Positions 23,440 through 35,139 of a stretch of DNA of 64,000 bases are shown one piece after another (positions within the stretch are counted from its first letter, which is position 1; each line of letters opens with the position of its first letter). Made by a program: the position numbers and the translations under genes. A model generated the notes under the pieces. It had not been told where the DNA came from and did no database searches. It saw only the letters and a program-made list of their open reading frames with translations. The stretch spans positions 80,526,053-80,590,052 of the forward strand of contig OY720344.1 of NCBI GenBank assembly GCA_963082975.1. The letters run 5' to 3'. Source of the stretch: Labia minor. Taxonomy: Eukaryota > Arthropoda > Insecta > Dermaptera > Spongiphoridae.

Positions 23440-23585
23440 ATATATATAGACAAGATTACGCTAATATATATATACAGACATTTTTCTCAACCTTAATGAA
23501 AATGACTCAGGAACCATCAAAATCTCGACATCGAAAATTTTCGTGATCGCAAAACTAATCTCTGTCGAGATAGTAAAAAGTATAC
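23440..23585 (-). repeat. Fragment of the AGTATTGCGATC repeat family
   Basis: The minus strand reads TTTTACTATCTCGACAGAGA, then a TTGCGATCACGAAAATTTTC block and CTCAACC..AAAATG homologies shared with 14190-14300 and 59035-59225. Confidence 0.6.
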
Positions 23586-23639
23586 ATAATATTTACAAGT
23601 TAATGTTATGTTATTTAAGCATATGACTCAATAGACAGG

Positions 23640-24316
23640 GAAAAACTTTTTCAAATCTGATCTTAATGGGAATTCCAAAAAAACTAGTAGGTATGATTCA
23701 AATTTGTCTTGTAGGTAGTAAAGGAAGAGTAAGATGCGGAAATCAATTTTCAGAAACTTTCGAAATTCGAAATAGGTTAAAACAAGGAGACGCATTATCA
23801 CCAATTTTATTTAATTTAGTTCTGGAATATGTAATTAGACAAATTGGGGAGAGGTCAAATGGGTGTGAGGCATGGTCTATGACCTTAGGAGACGAGAATA
23901 GATTTAGAGTATTTGAGAATAGGATTCTGCGAAGCATTTATGGGCCAAAGAAAGATGAGGTCACCGGGGAATGGCGGAGACTGCAAAACGTGGAACTGCA
24001 TGACTTCTATGCATCTCCAGTTATAGTAGTATTATAAAATCGAGAAGGCTGCGGTGGGCAGGACATGTGATTTGAATGAGGGAGGAAAGAATGGCGAAAA
24101 ATATATTGGGGGGGAGACCGAGTGGGAAACGCCCGCTTGGAAGACCAAGGACGCGGTGGGTGGATAATGTAGGAAGGGGCGTGAGAGAAATGGGAGAGGA
24201 TAGGGAATGGAGGGTTGTGGCTCAGAATAGGGACACTTGAAGAAGTGTGGTTGCTGCGGCCAAGAACTTTCGAGTTCTGTAGAGCCACAGAGATAGATAG
24301 ATAAATAGATAGATAG
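23640..24316 (+). pseudogene. LINE with internal deletion removing the RT catalytic motif
   Basis: The first part (23666-23850) encodes MGIPKKLVGMIQICLVGSKG and then RLKQGDALSPILFNLVLEYV, the RT palm segment with the QGD.LSP..FN motif. It jumps at about 23858 in frame to GCEAWSMTLGDENRFRVFEN, skipping the YADD catalytic block. The frame stops at 24037 after YASPVIVVL; the remaining C-terminus (PLGRPRTRWVDNVGRGVREM) is in another frame, ending RDT-stop. The GATA tail follows at 24290-24316. Non-functional. Confidence 0.85.
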
Positions 24317-24534
24317 CTTTAATGAGTATTTAGATTTATGCATTAATTTACCTTGCACTATGAAATTAGAAAATTCTTTTCATCAGAAATTACATTCTCT
24401 ATTCTGAGCCACCTCCATCCAAAATGTATTTTATCCCAATTCCCTCACGTTTCACCTTTATACCACTTCCTTGGACTACTAACATTTCCAATTTGTCTAC
24501 AAACAAATTTCTCGCTAGTCGTATTTATATTTAA

Positions 24535-24657
24535 TTAATATTTATTTATTAATTTGTTTGTTTGATTTTATATTACTCTTTTCATGTTTGAGGCTAAATA
24601 TATATATATATATATTTATATATACTATATATTTTATTTATATTTCATTGTTCTCGA
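24535..24657. repeat. 123-bp block identical to 6140-6262
   Basis: Same block as at 6140-6262 with no difference seen, placed here about 220 bases downstream of the LINE tail and continuing into TTTCCCTCTCGCCTTGC, which is absent from the other locus. Confidence 0.85.
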
Positions 24658-25460
24658 TTTCCCTCTCGCCTTGCATTTCCCTCTTCTCCCTCATTCACAC
24701 CATCATTTTCAAATCTCATTTAATTAAATTTAACAAATTAATAAATGAATATGAATCGCTCTTGAATAAATATGAATTTTAGCAAAAACAATGTTGTTTT
24801 CTTTGTAAGCTCTTGACTTATTAATTTCGACATTGATTACATATAAAATGAAATTTTATTAAATTAGAAAGAAAAGAGAAAAACGATAATGAGATAAAAT
24901 TTAATTCAATTATAAAGAAAACAAATTATTTAGTGACATACGAGGATATTATAAAAACAACCTGAATAAGCATATAGAACATCAAATTTCATATTTTGTT
25001 TATACAATTAGGCAGAAAATATATTTTTATAAATATATATATATATTTTTGAAATCAATTTTTAATTATCAACGTAGAAGAGATATCAAATAAAACTAAT
25101 AAAAATTAAAAAGTTAACAAGAAAATGCTCATTTTATTCACTCTTAAGATTTATTTGTAATTAATAATTAATTCTTAAATCTAAGAACTTGGTGATTTTT
25201 TTTAAATTAAAAATCATATGAACATGAAAATGAATATGTAAAATTTCATTCTCTAGATATATAAACGATATACCCTTTCGCTTAAAATAATATAAAATTA
25301 TTGTAAATCAATTTCAAAATTTTATTTTGAGTGATATACTTTAAAATAAAATAGTCAATATTTATTTTTACTCAACGAAATAAAGAACTATTACCCTTAA
25401 AAAATATCAACAAAATTGTTATATCTATATATTATTTTCTATGTTGACAGATAATCTCAC

Positions 25461-25589
25461 CTGAGGATTGGAAGAAGAGCAAAAGCAGAAATAACGGCCA
25501 GGATCGGGTCGGGGGCATGGCGCGGGGCCCCCGGCGCCAGCACAGAACTAACCACCTAGATCCAGCAGGCCCCCTCGGCCCCACCGCAT
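25461..25589 (-). CDS. Exon 1 of FN3 gene: 5' leader and signal peptide
   Basis: The exon ends at a consensus donor CTCAG/GTGAGA (25461/25460). The first in-frame ATG is at 25518-25516 and gives MPPTRSWPLFLLLLFFQSS plus one carried base (phase 1). This is a textbook signal peptide: Arg, then an 8-9 residue Leu/Phe core, then small polar residues. Joined to exon 2 it continues Gly-Ser-Met-Pro-Gly into the FN3 domain, so cleavage is expected shortly before the domain. The product should enter the secretory pathway. The 5' limit at 25589 rests on a TCTTGCAG acceptor-like site; alternatively transcription starts nearby and there is no upstream exon. The exon is strikingly GC-rich for this region. 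Confidence 0.85.
25548..25589 (-). other. Upstream ORF of 13 codons in the leader of the FN3 gene
   Basis: An ATG lies directly after the acceptor-like AG and opens MRWGRGGLLDLGG, closing with TAG at 25550-25548. That is 29 bases before the main ATG and in a different frame. If this leader is transcribed as drawn, the uORF would be met first by scanning ribosomes and could damp translation. This is inference; the transcript start is not known. Confidence 0.45.
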
Positions 25590-25680
25590 CTGCAAGACAA
25601 ACATTCGATTAAAGTCCCTTAAGCGAAAGAGAGAGGGAGAGAGAGAGAGACAGAGCGAAACTGACCGTTAGTCAGAAACA
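25590..25680 (-). promoter_or_regulatory. GAGA/CT-repeat tract just upstream of exon 1
   Basis: The plus strand shows AAGAGAGAGGGAGAGAGAGAG (about 25625-25650), read as CT repeats on the gene strand 40-60 bases before exon 1. Such tracts bind GAGA factor at insect promoters, but the same tract could be a plain microsatellite or an intronic pyrimidine region. No TATA box is obvious. Confidence 0.3.
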
Positions 25681-26383
25681 AATTAAACCTTGACAAGGGA
25701 CGAATTACTATCCCTGTATATAGATAGATAGATAAAGGAGGCAACAGAGGTATATGCAATAAATATATGAAATTTATATTAAGTTGCAAGTTGTTCAAAT
25801 AAATATGTATAATCACACAAAATAGTATATATATTGGGGAAAATATCAACAAAAAATATTGTTACAACTATATAAATTATTTTCTATGGTTATATAAAAG
25901 CTAATATTTTGAAAAAATTTACATTTTGAGAGGTAAACTCGGTTTATTAATTCCTATTTTGTATATCAAGAAAAAAACTCAAATACCCATGAACAATAAT
26001 CATCTTGTTGACATGAGATTAGTAATTTACTTTTTAACATGACTGTAATTTTTTGAACACTTGTTGGTCATTATAATGGGACAATTCGTTGCATAAAAAC
26101 CATTTTGATTATCACATGTTAATCTAGTTCAATAATAAAGGGAGTTGAGTAATTTTGTAAATACCAAGATTGTATAATTAAGTTCAAGAAAAACAAGACA
26201 TAAACTCCGCGTGGAGTAGTTTGGGACAGATTGCATAATGGATTGATTGATTACTGACCTCAAAGCCGTTTTGATTTTTTTTATTAATATATTCTTTTTA
26301 TTAAGTATAATTTTAAATTATAATTATTATATTGTAGTATTAGATATTTACTCATTTTTATACATTAATAAAAACTATTCATG

Positions 26384-26730
26384 TTTTTCACCGACCGACG
26401 AGAGTAAGGGAGGTATTGTTTTCACACCAAATTTCACATGTGGAGATTTTTACTCCACGAATCATGCATTTTGTTTACAGAAAAAAGTATTTTTAGGATG
26501 ATGTCTGTCCGTCCGTCCGTACAGCTTGAACGGCTCAACGGATTTTGATAAAATTGGGTATATTTACTTAATGCATCACTTTGATGATATCCGGAAACGG
26601 GAAGTTGTAGTATTAGGTAGTATAGGAAGGGAAGGGTTATTTTCACACTAAAGCTAAAGGTAGCTGGAAATTAATTTATTTCAAACCGTCGGTCGGTTCT
26701 GTGCCTGACAACAGGTCAACTTATTAAAGT
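26384..26730 (+). mobile_element. GTCGGTCGGT-family MITE
   Basis: It starts ACCGACCGACGAGAGTAAGG with TATTGTTTTCACACC, passes a CCGT microsatellite (GTCTGTCCGTCCGTCCGT), and ends AAACCGTCGGTCGGTTCTGT with CAGGTCAACTTATTAA. Terminal ACCGACCGACG repeats are inverted. Relatives: 32920-33445, 38505-38865, 54731-54875, 55906-56505, fragments at 44268-44296 and 52074-52108. Confidence 0.75.
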
Positions 26731-27114
26731 ACTTTTTACACTACTTTTTTTCTGAAAGGATATACTCATTTTGTTACTTTTATTAATGTTTTTATATTGT
26801 TTTAACTTTTTAATTAAAATGATATGAAATTTTTTCAAAAGTTATCAAAAAAGGTTAATTATAATAAAAAATTGTAAAAGTTTAGAGAAAAAAACATTTG
26901 AAAAATGAGTAAAGGTTGGTCTTTTTGGAACAATTTACCTCACTTCATTGCTTCACTTAAATGTAAAAGTATTTCATTTTTTTTTAATTCATTTTAATTG
27001 AAAAATTTATTTCCAAGTTTTGAATGATTTTTTGTTAGTACCATTAAATCCACATGAAGTGTCTTATATATTCCCAATTTTATTATTTATTTTATTAACA
27101 ATTTCACAGCTAAT

Positions 27115-28185
27115 AGGGTCATTCCACGTCAATTCAACCAGAAAATAGTCATTTTTTCACCCAAAATCTCAGATTTTTATGAAAATTGGTAAATATATTC
27201 TATTTATAAACATGAAAAACATCACCAAATTTTAATTTTTTATCTCACATAGTTTTTGAGTAATGGCAGTTTAAAGATTGGCGTTTTTAAATTTCCGAGT
27301 CTCGGAGAAGGCCAAATAAAACGTGTATTGGAGAAGAAAATAATTTCTCATTCACTTATTTAACCTCCTATCTTGTTGAAATTTTTAAGGCATGTTCTTA
27401 TAACTATGAGGAATTGTAAAAAAAATATAACGGACCCCAAAATATTTTTAAAAAAATTATATGTTGGACATTATAAAATTTTAAAATTACAAACAAGGTT
27501 TAGCGTAAAATGAAATATCACGACAAGGGAATGAGATAATCAAGAACTTTTTTTTCCCTAAATTATCTACATGAAATGGGCTTTAATTTAATAAATTAAA
27601 AGTTTTGTGTATTTGCCTCCTTCTATTTACTAAGACCACTGCAAGTTACAACACATTAATTATGAGCAATATGAGAGTCTCAAAGGCTGAATATTGTTAA
27701 TAATTAGACATTTTAATATTAAATAAAATATTTTTACCTAAAAATGTCCATCGAAGGAATGTTTAACAGCATTCTTACAACAAAAGTTTGAAAACTATGA
27801 GGAAGAAGATAGGATCGAATTCAAACAGTGGGTAGCTACAGACAGGACACAGATGATAACTCAAACTTCAACCATTGATGAATTTATTGATGAACTAACA
27901 ACAAAAATAGAAAAATTGATCCCAAATTCTTATATTGCAAAAAGTCAGTCGAGCTATTTTAAAAGTCTAAAGGATAACTGCGCGCCAAATCAAGCCATTA
28001 TATCAATCAATTGACTTCAGACATCATGATTTAAGTCATCGGAAATTATACAATGTGATGAGACTATTTTTTTGTCATCAACACACATGTTAATTATTAC
28101 TGGGTGAACAGTGCAGGAGTCTGAGGTCCAATGATAACCCTGTACCTCATCTTGAATCACAAAAGAGAAATTCTCGCTGAAGCAG
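27115..28185 (+). mobile_element. Repeat copy 2 with broken transposon-protein fragment
   Basis: Nearly identical to 8418-9360 up to GCCATTATATCAATCAATTG at about 28010. The following 164 bases (28020-28183) are inverted: on the minus strand they read FSENFSFVIQDEVQGYHW, then SCTVHPVIINM and SDDLNHD. That continues the protein that ends upstream on the plus strand. The frame upstream carries small indels relative to copy 1 (the CACACA run is absent). Dead copy of an unidentified DNA transposon. Confidence 0.65.
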
Positions 28186-28189
28186 AAAC

Positions 28190-29800
28190 TGTATTCAGTT
28201 TTTAATTTTCTTGGCTTTTAATCTAACTAATATTTCTGATATTAATTGGTGTTCGTATTATATTATTATAATTTTTTAATTTCTAATATGAATTATTAAT
28301 TTATTATTTGTTTATTTTATAGTATACAAAAATTTATATAATTTATTAATTATATTTACTAATATAATTTTTTTAATTTTATTCACTTTCGCTTTGAGAA
28401 AAGAATGAATTGAAATATTGAATCATGACACATTTCAATTCGATAAAATTTACTTTTACTTTATTTGTAGTTTGTAAAATAGAAAATTTGAAAAATATTC
28501 TTGTTCCTTATATTTTATTGAAAACTCGTGGATATTGAGAAACGCTGGATAGTATATACATATATTTAATTAATTTAATATTAATATATATATATGTGTA
28601 TACTAACTCAGCCTTCGGCTCTGGCTCCTCTACCAAAATCATTATTTTCTTTTGTTTTCTAATTTATTGCTAATTTAATATTAATATTAACGAAATTAAT
28701 TTAATACTACATGTCCGTGCAATATTAACTAAAAAAATTTTTTTAGGAACTTTTATTATTTTCTCATACATCTATTCTTTATAAAAAAAATAATAAATAT
28801 ATAACGTTATCATGTCAATAAAACGAAACAATAAAAATACTTAAAATTTAGCTAATTTGAGAATGAGTCGAACTGAAACTACTAATTCGGAGTTCGTGGG
28901 GGCATGGGATGGATCAAACCTTTTGCAAAAGTATATCAAATAGATAAAAGACAAACTGACTATTTATTTGTTTAATGATGATTATCTCATCAAAAGAAAT
29001 AATGGTGTAATTACATATTAGCCAACATAAAATAAAAAATTAATATGTAGGGTGTAAATTGAAAATTATTCTTTTAAATTTGTTTTAATTTAGTTTATTA
29101 TAAAGTAAAAAAAAAAATTCAAAAAGGTAAATCAATTAGTTTGACAATATTATCATAGCTATATTTATGTTATTGATGGTGAATTAATTAAAATAATTAG
29201 ATATTGTTTGTGAAATGGGTAAATAAATATACTCTAAATTCTGCTCCCGTTAGATCTCTATTGGAGTATGCATCACTCTGATTCTCATTAACTTAATTAA
29301 TAAACAAACAATAATATTAATAATATATAATGATACATTTATTCAAAGTTAAGAATATGTATTCTTGGAACAATAATAAATTATATTTTAAAGGTTAATA
29401 TTATGACAGTATTAATGAATTGTCTATAGTATAAGTAATAATAATTAATTTATTAAATTTATGAGACAATAAAGATACTTTTAATAGTAACAAATACTGC
29501 TGTGGTTCAGTTTATTTCTTTTTGTAATGTTTAGATATTTATTATATACACGATATATATTAACGATAAAATAAAATAATATTTTAAATTAATTATTTAT
29601 TATGCATGTATACTCAGATTTATTCGTCATTAGAAATAAATTAAATTAAATTATGATCAATGGAGTGGATATTTTTAATTAGAGGCTCTACAATCAATGA
29701 AAGAGTGAGGGAGAAAAGGATAAATCAACATGAAATGTTCTTAAAAATTATTTATTAAATATTTATTTTACAAAAATGATATAGATCTACATACCATATC
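28190..29800. other. AT-rich interval, nothing recognised
   Basis: AT-rich DNA with poly-A/T runs. A short CAGCCTTCGGCTCTGG stretch near 28609 may be a decayed element end. No gene, tRNA or complete element seen. Confidence 0.5.
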
Positions 29801-29805
29801 TATAA

Positions 29806-29992
29806 CAGGGATCGGCAACCAGGTGCCCGCGGGTATTAAAGTATTAAATTATTACAAAAAAAAGGTAAAATGTTTTTGCAATCAGGTTCTTAAACATTTT
29901 CATTTTTCAATATGCCTCTACGTATAAGTGTGCCCACCCCTTATATTATTTCAGAAATGTGCCCGACTATTGGAAAAGGTTACCGACCCCTG
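29806..29992. mobile_element. hAT-like MITE, 187 bp
   Basis: The ends are CAGGGATCGGCAACC and GGTTACCGACCCCTG (inverted), with GTGCCCGCGGG and GTGCCC blocks inside. The flanks share CTATAA, a probable decayed 8-bp duplication (TCTATAA / CCTATAAG). Confidence 0.75.
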
Positions 29993-30189
29993 CCTATAAG
30001 ATGCTATTAAACTTGTAAGTTCAATTAAATAGTATCCACACTTCACCAATCATCAGTATCTTGAATTTCCATCTGATTCTCATCTTAACCTAAATTTTTA
30101 AAATCAATCTAGTAATCTCACTATTCTCACGCATTCCCCAATTAATTTCCCTTTAAACAAATGTATTGTCAATTTTTCCTCCAATATTT

Positions 30190-30460
30190 AAAGATTTAAC
30201 TGTGCCTAAGTATGGGGAAGCATCACTAATTACCAAGTTATGAACTTAGGTTCGATTTCTGAATCTGGCAAGAGAATATCTCTTTCTAGTGTCTTTTACG
30301 AGGTCCACCCAGCCAGTGAAGCTAGTTGAAATAAGAAAATTAAGGTAAGGTTAAGAGGATCCGTTTTCTTAATCATACAGTACCTCGATCCCCTTTAGGT
30401 TACAACTTGATAAACACTGTTCTTTCTTAGGATTCTCATCATCCTGTTTGGAGATGCATT
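30190..30460 (+). mobile_element. tRNA-derived SINE, old copy
   Basis: It carries a B-box-like GGTTCGATTTCTGAATCTGG, then GCAAGAGAATATCTCTTTCT, a GAGGTCCACCCAGCCAGTG block and the tail-region block GATAAACACTGTTCTTTCTT. These parallel the SINEs at 38875-39110, 43965-44205 and 61085-61345. Confidence 0.6.
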
Positions 30461-31544
30461 TCCTCATTATGCAGTCTCCTCCATTTCACTTTGAATTCAC
30501 TTTTGAAGGTCGATAAAGCTACTAGGTAATGAAATAAATATTAAGTGTTTTTTATGTATTTGTTTAATCATTTATTGGTCAAAGATGATAATGAGTTATT
30601 GATATAAAATTCATTATCTTCTAAGGGAATTGAAAGAGCCCCATCCTGGAAAATAATTAAATATTCACTAAAAACAACAAAGTTATATGCGTCAAAGATT
30701 TTTTTTTTAAATGTCTTTCTCACTTAGGAATTTGAGATCAAACTAAAGGAGATAGTACCATATTGCTGAGCTTACTTTTCTGACAAATCAAATGATAAGC
30801 TTTAACTTTATGGAAATTGTGTGGTCGTATGTTTCATCACTGATAACAGATTCAACTTGACCTTTTCGAATGTATATTTTTTATTTTTATTATGATTTTA
30901 ATTAATTCTTAAATCATTTGTCAAATTAATGAGTTATACCTATGATGAAATAAAATTTTATACACATGACTAAATAAATCCGAAATATATAGATCCAAGT
31001 GTCATGTATTTTGAAAAATGATTGATTAACTAAAGTGTAATGAATATATTTTTTTTTTTTTTTTTTTTTGCTTTTTTAATATTGATTTACAAAAATTATA
31101 TCTAATTTAAGAAATTATTTAGTGAATAGTCTGAGAAAAAAGATCGATTTCCAGGAAAGGTGGTTTAAATATTTCAATAAATTTAGTATGTTCAACATAT
31201 GGCCCAGATTGAACTTTAAAGTTTATTTTACGTTATGAATATTTTGTATAGGATTCATAGAGCTAAATAATTATATTAAAATTTTATTAATATTCTTTTT
31301 ATTTTTATATGTTATTATTAATTTACTTATTATATATTTTATTTATTTTAAATGAATAAAATTTTCTTAATTTTTTTTTATATTTATATGTTTTTATTAA
31401 TTTACTTATATATATTTTATTTATGTTAAATGAAAAATGATATAGGTATATTTATAGGGCTGGAACTATGCAAGGCCAAGAGGGTCTCAGGCTGTCGTAC
31501 GGGCCAGATGTATTTTAGTGAGGATTCTTCAGAGCTTCAGAATG

Positions 31545-31720
31545 CAGTAAGTCAAAGATTACCCACAACTAAAAATTCAAAAATTGACCCTGGTCACTCA
31601 GACTAAGACACAGAATCTCAAAAAATTTTCCTTTAAAAAACTTGAAAATGATTTGAACTTTGAATCTCAAATTTAACAATAAAACGAGAAAATATCCCTG
31701 AAATAACTTTTCATATTATA
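31545..31720. repeat. Partial relative of the 20640-21066 foldback element
   Basis: AGTAAGTCAAAGATTACCC, CACTCAGACTAAGACACAGA and CTTGAAAATGA blocks correspond in order to the right arm at about 20893-21066 (CACACAGACTAAGATCCGGA, CTTGAAAATGAGG). Only one arm is present. Confidence 0.45.
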
Positions 31721-32269
31721 GTAAAATATATAATATAAATATAATAAGTTAAAAAAACAGATTTAATTTTATTCTCGAATTAGTTAAATTAAAAAAAATA
31801 ATTATTTTCATGTTAATTGATATAAAAAACCCACTATTTATTTATATTTTTCTATTTTTATAATTTTCTAATTTTCTAATAAAAAAAATTACTTGATACA
31901 CTATTTCAAAATTAATTATTTATTTAATTTAAAAACAACGGTGATAGGTATTACTTCTATTACTATATGGCTCAACGGGTTCAAAGGACGTTCTATTATT
32001 CATATTCAGTTGCAATAGTGTAATGTAATGGAAATTGTAAAAATCAATCAAATTATTTCGGAGTTATTACTAAATAATACGGAAGGGTCTGGACGAATTG
32101 TATAATACTAATGTGAAATTCTACATTAAAATGATTTTATACCTAAATATATAATGAATATGTGATTTTGGCTATTTTGGACTAAAAAGAGAGAAAGGGT
32201 ACCACATCATAAATTTAAATTTTGAAATAAAAAACTTTAACAAGCCATATAAATAGAATTCCACATTGT

Positions 32270-32571
32270 TACGACCGCAGAAAAAATAATAATATGTGCG
32301 GGCCGACTAATAATAGTACAATATCATTTTATTGGTATCACAAACTTTTTGCGGGCCACTTTGATTACTTTTTAGTTAAATATATAATATAATAATCGCT
32401 ATAACAATGAAACGATTTTTTGATACCTTGAAAGCGACATGGATTATGTGAATTGTTCATTAAATATTTATGGTTTAATAATTTAGTAAGATGTTTTTTT
32501 TTTTGTCTGCGCCCCGCCTAGAAATGTCGTTTGGCCCTTTGATAAAAAATATTGCTCACCCCTGGTTTAAT
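32270..32571 (-). mobile_element. hAT-like element end (GGGCC/CAGGGGTGAGC type), incomplete
   Basis: The right end GCTCACCCCTG at 32561-32571 reads CAGGGGTGAGC on the minus strand, followed inward by AAAGGGCC. TGCGGGCC motifs at about 32297 and 32350 belong to the same kind of element. The left terminus is not recognised. Confidence 0.5.
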
Positions 32572-32919
32572 AACTCCAAAGAATTTATTATGTAAAATCT
32601 ATTTAACTTTTTATACAGATAATCAAAATTTGTGCATTGTGAAATATTCACAATGACTAAATAGTTATCATTATGCGTTTAAATAAATAAATAATATATA
32701 AAAAATTGATTCTTTTAATAAATGTTTTAAATTCCTTAAAAATAAGTGGGAGTGTCCTCCCCTAGACTTTCCCGCATATAAATACGTATAAAGAGTTGTG
32801 AATGAATATTTAGAATGTGTAAACTTGGTATTGATAAAGAGCCAGTTCGTATTAGTTTATTGGTGTCAAATTTGATATTTGGTAACATTTATATATATAT
32901 ATATATATAGAATAAAGTG

Positions 32920-33206
32920 CTACTTCCGGTTAACTGATATTTTAAATGTAAAAAAAACAGATATGGATATAATATAAATATTTTTAATTTTATTTTATTT
33001 ATAATATATAAGGGCTGGCTGTGACGTCATGAAGTGCTGGGTGACGTCATATAATTTTAAATTAAGAAAAAACTAATGAAGATGATTTTTCTCGAGGATA
33101 AAACCAATACAAAGTGCATAACACGTGGAGATATGTCCTCACGTGAAATTTGATATGAAAATAACCCTTCACTTCCTCTCTTCGATCGGCAATACTAGCA
33201 CTTCCG
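32920..33206 (-). mobile_element. GTCGGTCGGT-family MITE portion
   Basis: It shares GGCTGTGACGTCAT, TAAGAAAAAACTAATGAAGA and CAATACAAAGTGCAT with 55985-56160 and, inverted, with 38570-38690. It merges directly into the 33207-33897 repeat. Confidence 0.65.
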
Positions 33207-33897
33207 GTTTCCGGATTTGCACCAAAATTCATCCTACTGATGTATTAAGTAAATATACCAAATTTCATCAAAATCCGTTGAGCCGTTCAGGCTGTACACA
33301 TCTATACGGACGGACGGACAGACATCATGCTAAAAATACTTTTTAAGAAAATGCATGATTCGTGGAGATATGTACCTAAAAATATCCATAGGTGAAATTT
33401 GGTGTGAAAACAATACCTCCCTTACTATCGTCGGTCGGTAAAAAAGAAACGCTACTTGTATAGGTAAAATGTCACTTCCGGTAGTCAGATCATGATGAAA
33501 TTTGGTATCTCAATTTTTTTCATATTTTTAAATCTATATACAAAATAGGAAGCAAATATCTCGAAGCAAACTGGTACTTTACTTGAAAGGTAAACGCAAC
33601 CAGTGTAGGTAAAGTACCACTTCCGGTTAACCGATTTTGACGAAATTTTGATAGAAATCTACAAACTGTGAATAATATCGGTGTACCAAATTTCGAAGTC
33701 TTAGCTTGATTAGTTTTTGAGTAAATTTGCTTACAGACATTACATACATACATACATACACACACACAGACATAATTCGAAAAATGGTATTTTCCGACTC
33801 AGGGAGGTCTAAAACGTCAAGATCTATCGAAATCTCGAAGTCGAAATTTTTGACGATTCCAATACTTCCCTTATACGAAGTATGCGGGAAAGTAAAA
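33207..33897 (+). repeat. 0.7-kb interspersed repeat, copy B
   Basis: Same sequence and orientation as 9416-10151, with shorter GGAC and CATA runs and a handful of substitutions. Confidence 0.75.
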
Positions 33898-33899
33898 AT

Positions 33900-34174
33900 C
33901 AAATAAGTATAATATTTTAACAAATAAATATATTTTACTTTTATTTTTATTAATAAAAATAAAAATAAAAGTAAAATGAATTAATTTATTAGTATATTTA
34001 TTGATTTTGCCTAAAAGTTATTTATCAAATTATATTCTAATCCATTTATCCAATACTTATTTAAGTTATACATTAAAATTAATAGAAAAAACAATAAATA
34101 TAATGTATGAAATGTAATGAACATTTATTTAAATAATAAATATTTTTACTTGTATATTATTATATTGATTATAT

Positions 34175-34210
<36 letters not shown>

Positions 34211-35130
34211 CACTTAGTTGTTTTTTATTTGGTAATCATTTTGTGAAAAATAACCATACTAGTTGATGCTTCCTATACTTCAATTGATCTGTATTCTAAC
34301 CCGAGTTTTTAATCTGAAACAATTGTCTAAATATAAAAAAAAATATTCAAACCAAAACGATATCAATAGTAATTATTTACTAATGTGAAGCGTGACCAAA
34401 AATCACAAATGATTTAGTTTGATCAATTTTTTTTTTGTGACAGCACAGCGGTGAATTACGTGATTAAAAACAATGGATTATCTCTAATCTTTATCACTTT
34501 TCTTCGAATTTCATTATCTTTCATTTCATAGGTCAATTTATTACCTAGAAATCATTAGACGAATAAAAGATAAATAAATAAGTAAATTTAGATTTAGATA
34601 ACTAATAAATTTTGGAAATATTCTTGATTCTTTTCTAGTTCATATATAAATAAAAGCATGAGTTTTTCTTTAAATGTATTGAAGAAGTAATTGTACTAAT
34701 GGAAAATGTAAAGATAAATTACATAATAACTTAATACTTCTAATATATATATATATTTTTTTACAATTTTGACTATTAGATGTAATCAATCTTTATAAAG
34801 AATAAATAAATAAAAAATCAAATCACACACTTAAGAAAAGAAAATAAATAACAATTACGCTACCCTTTGGAGGTAGTAAATAGGTAGCACTTTTATAAAT
34901 ATAATAAGTAAATAATATAAGATATATCCATGTGCAAATAGGGTTTTTATAAAGTAGGGAATTTAAATTTGCCTATTTTGTCATATGACGGTGGGTAGCC
35001 GTGTTTTTATTAATCATCGTTAGCCTGGTAGCGTTTATTGTTGAATGTTATCATGAAGCCGATGACAACTAAATATCGTATCCAAGGGCTATTATAAAAA
35101 TGGAATAAATAAATAAAAATGAAATTACTT
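33900..35130. other. AT-rich interval with AT microsatellite
   Basis: Contains an AT run (about 34178-34206) and AT-rich DNA. I see no gene or recognisable element. Confidence 0.5.
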
Positions 35131-35139
35131 TATAGAAAT

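Larger units (their letters stand above)
5258..25460 (-). other. Intron 1 of the FN3 gene (20.2 kb), transposon-rich
   Basis: It lies between the GTGAGA donor at 25460 and the acceptor at 5259-5258, in phase 1. Most repeats listed between 5.8 and 24.7 kb lie inside it. Stretches in which I see only AT-rich unique-looking sequence are 6450-7130, 10960-12340, 17760-18500, 21070-22930 and 24660-25430. The region 18500-19450 is somewhat GC-richer but has no ORF or family signature I can name. Confidence 0.7.

Noticed and set aside
23429-23460. CTAG plus hairpin as a bacterial-type terminator or attachment site
   Set aside because: It is the standard Helitron 3' end; the surroundings are eukaryotic.
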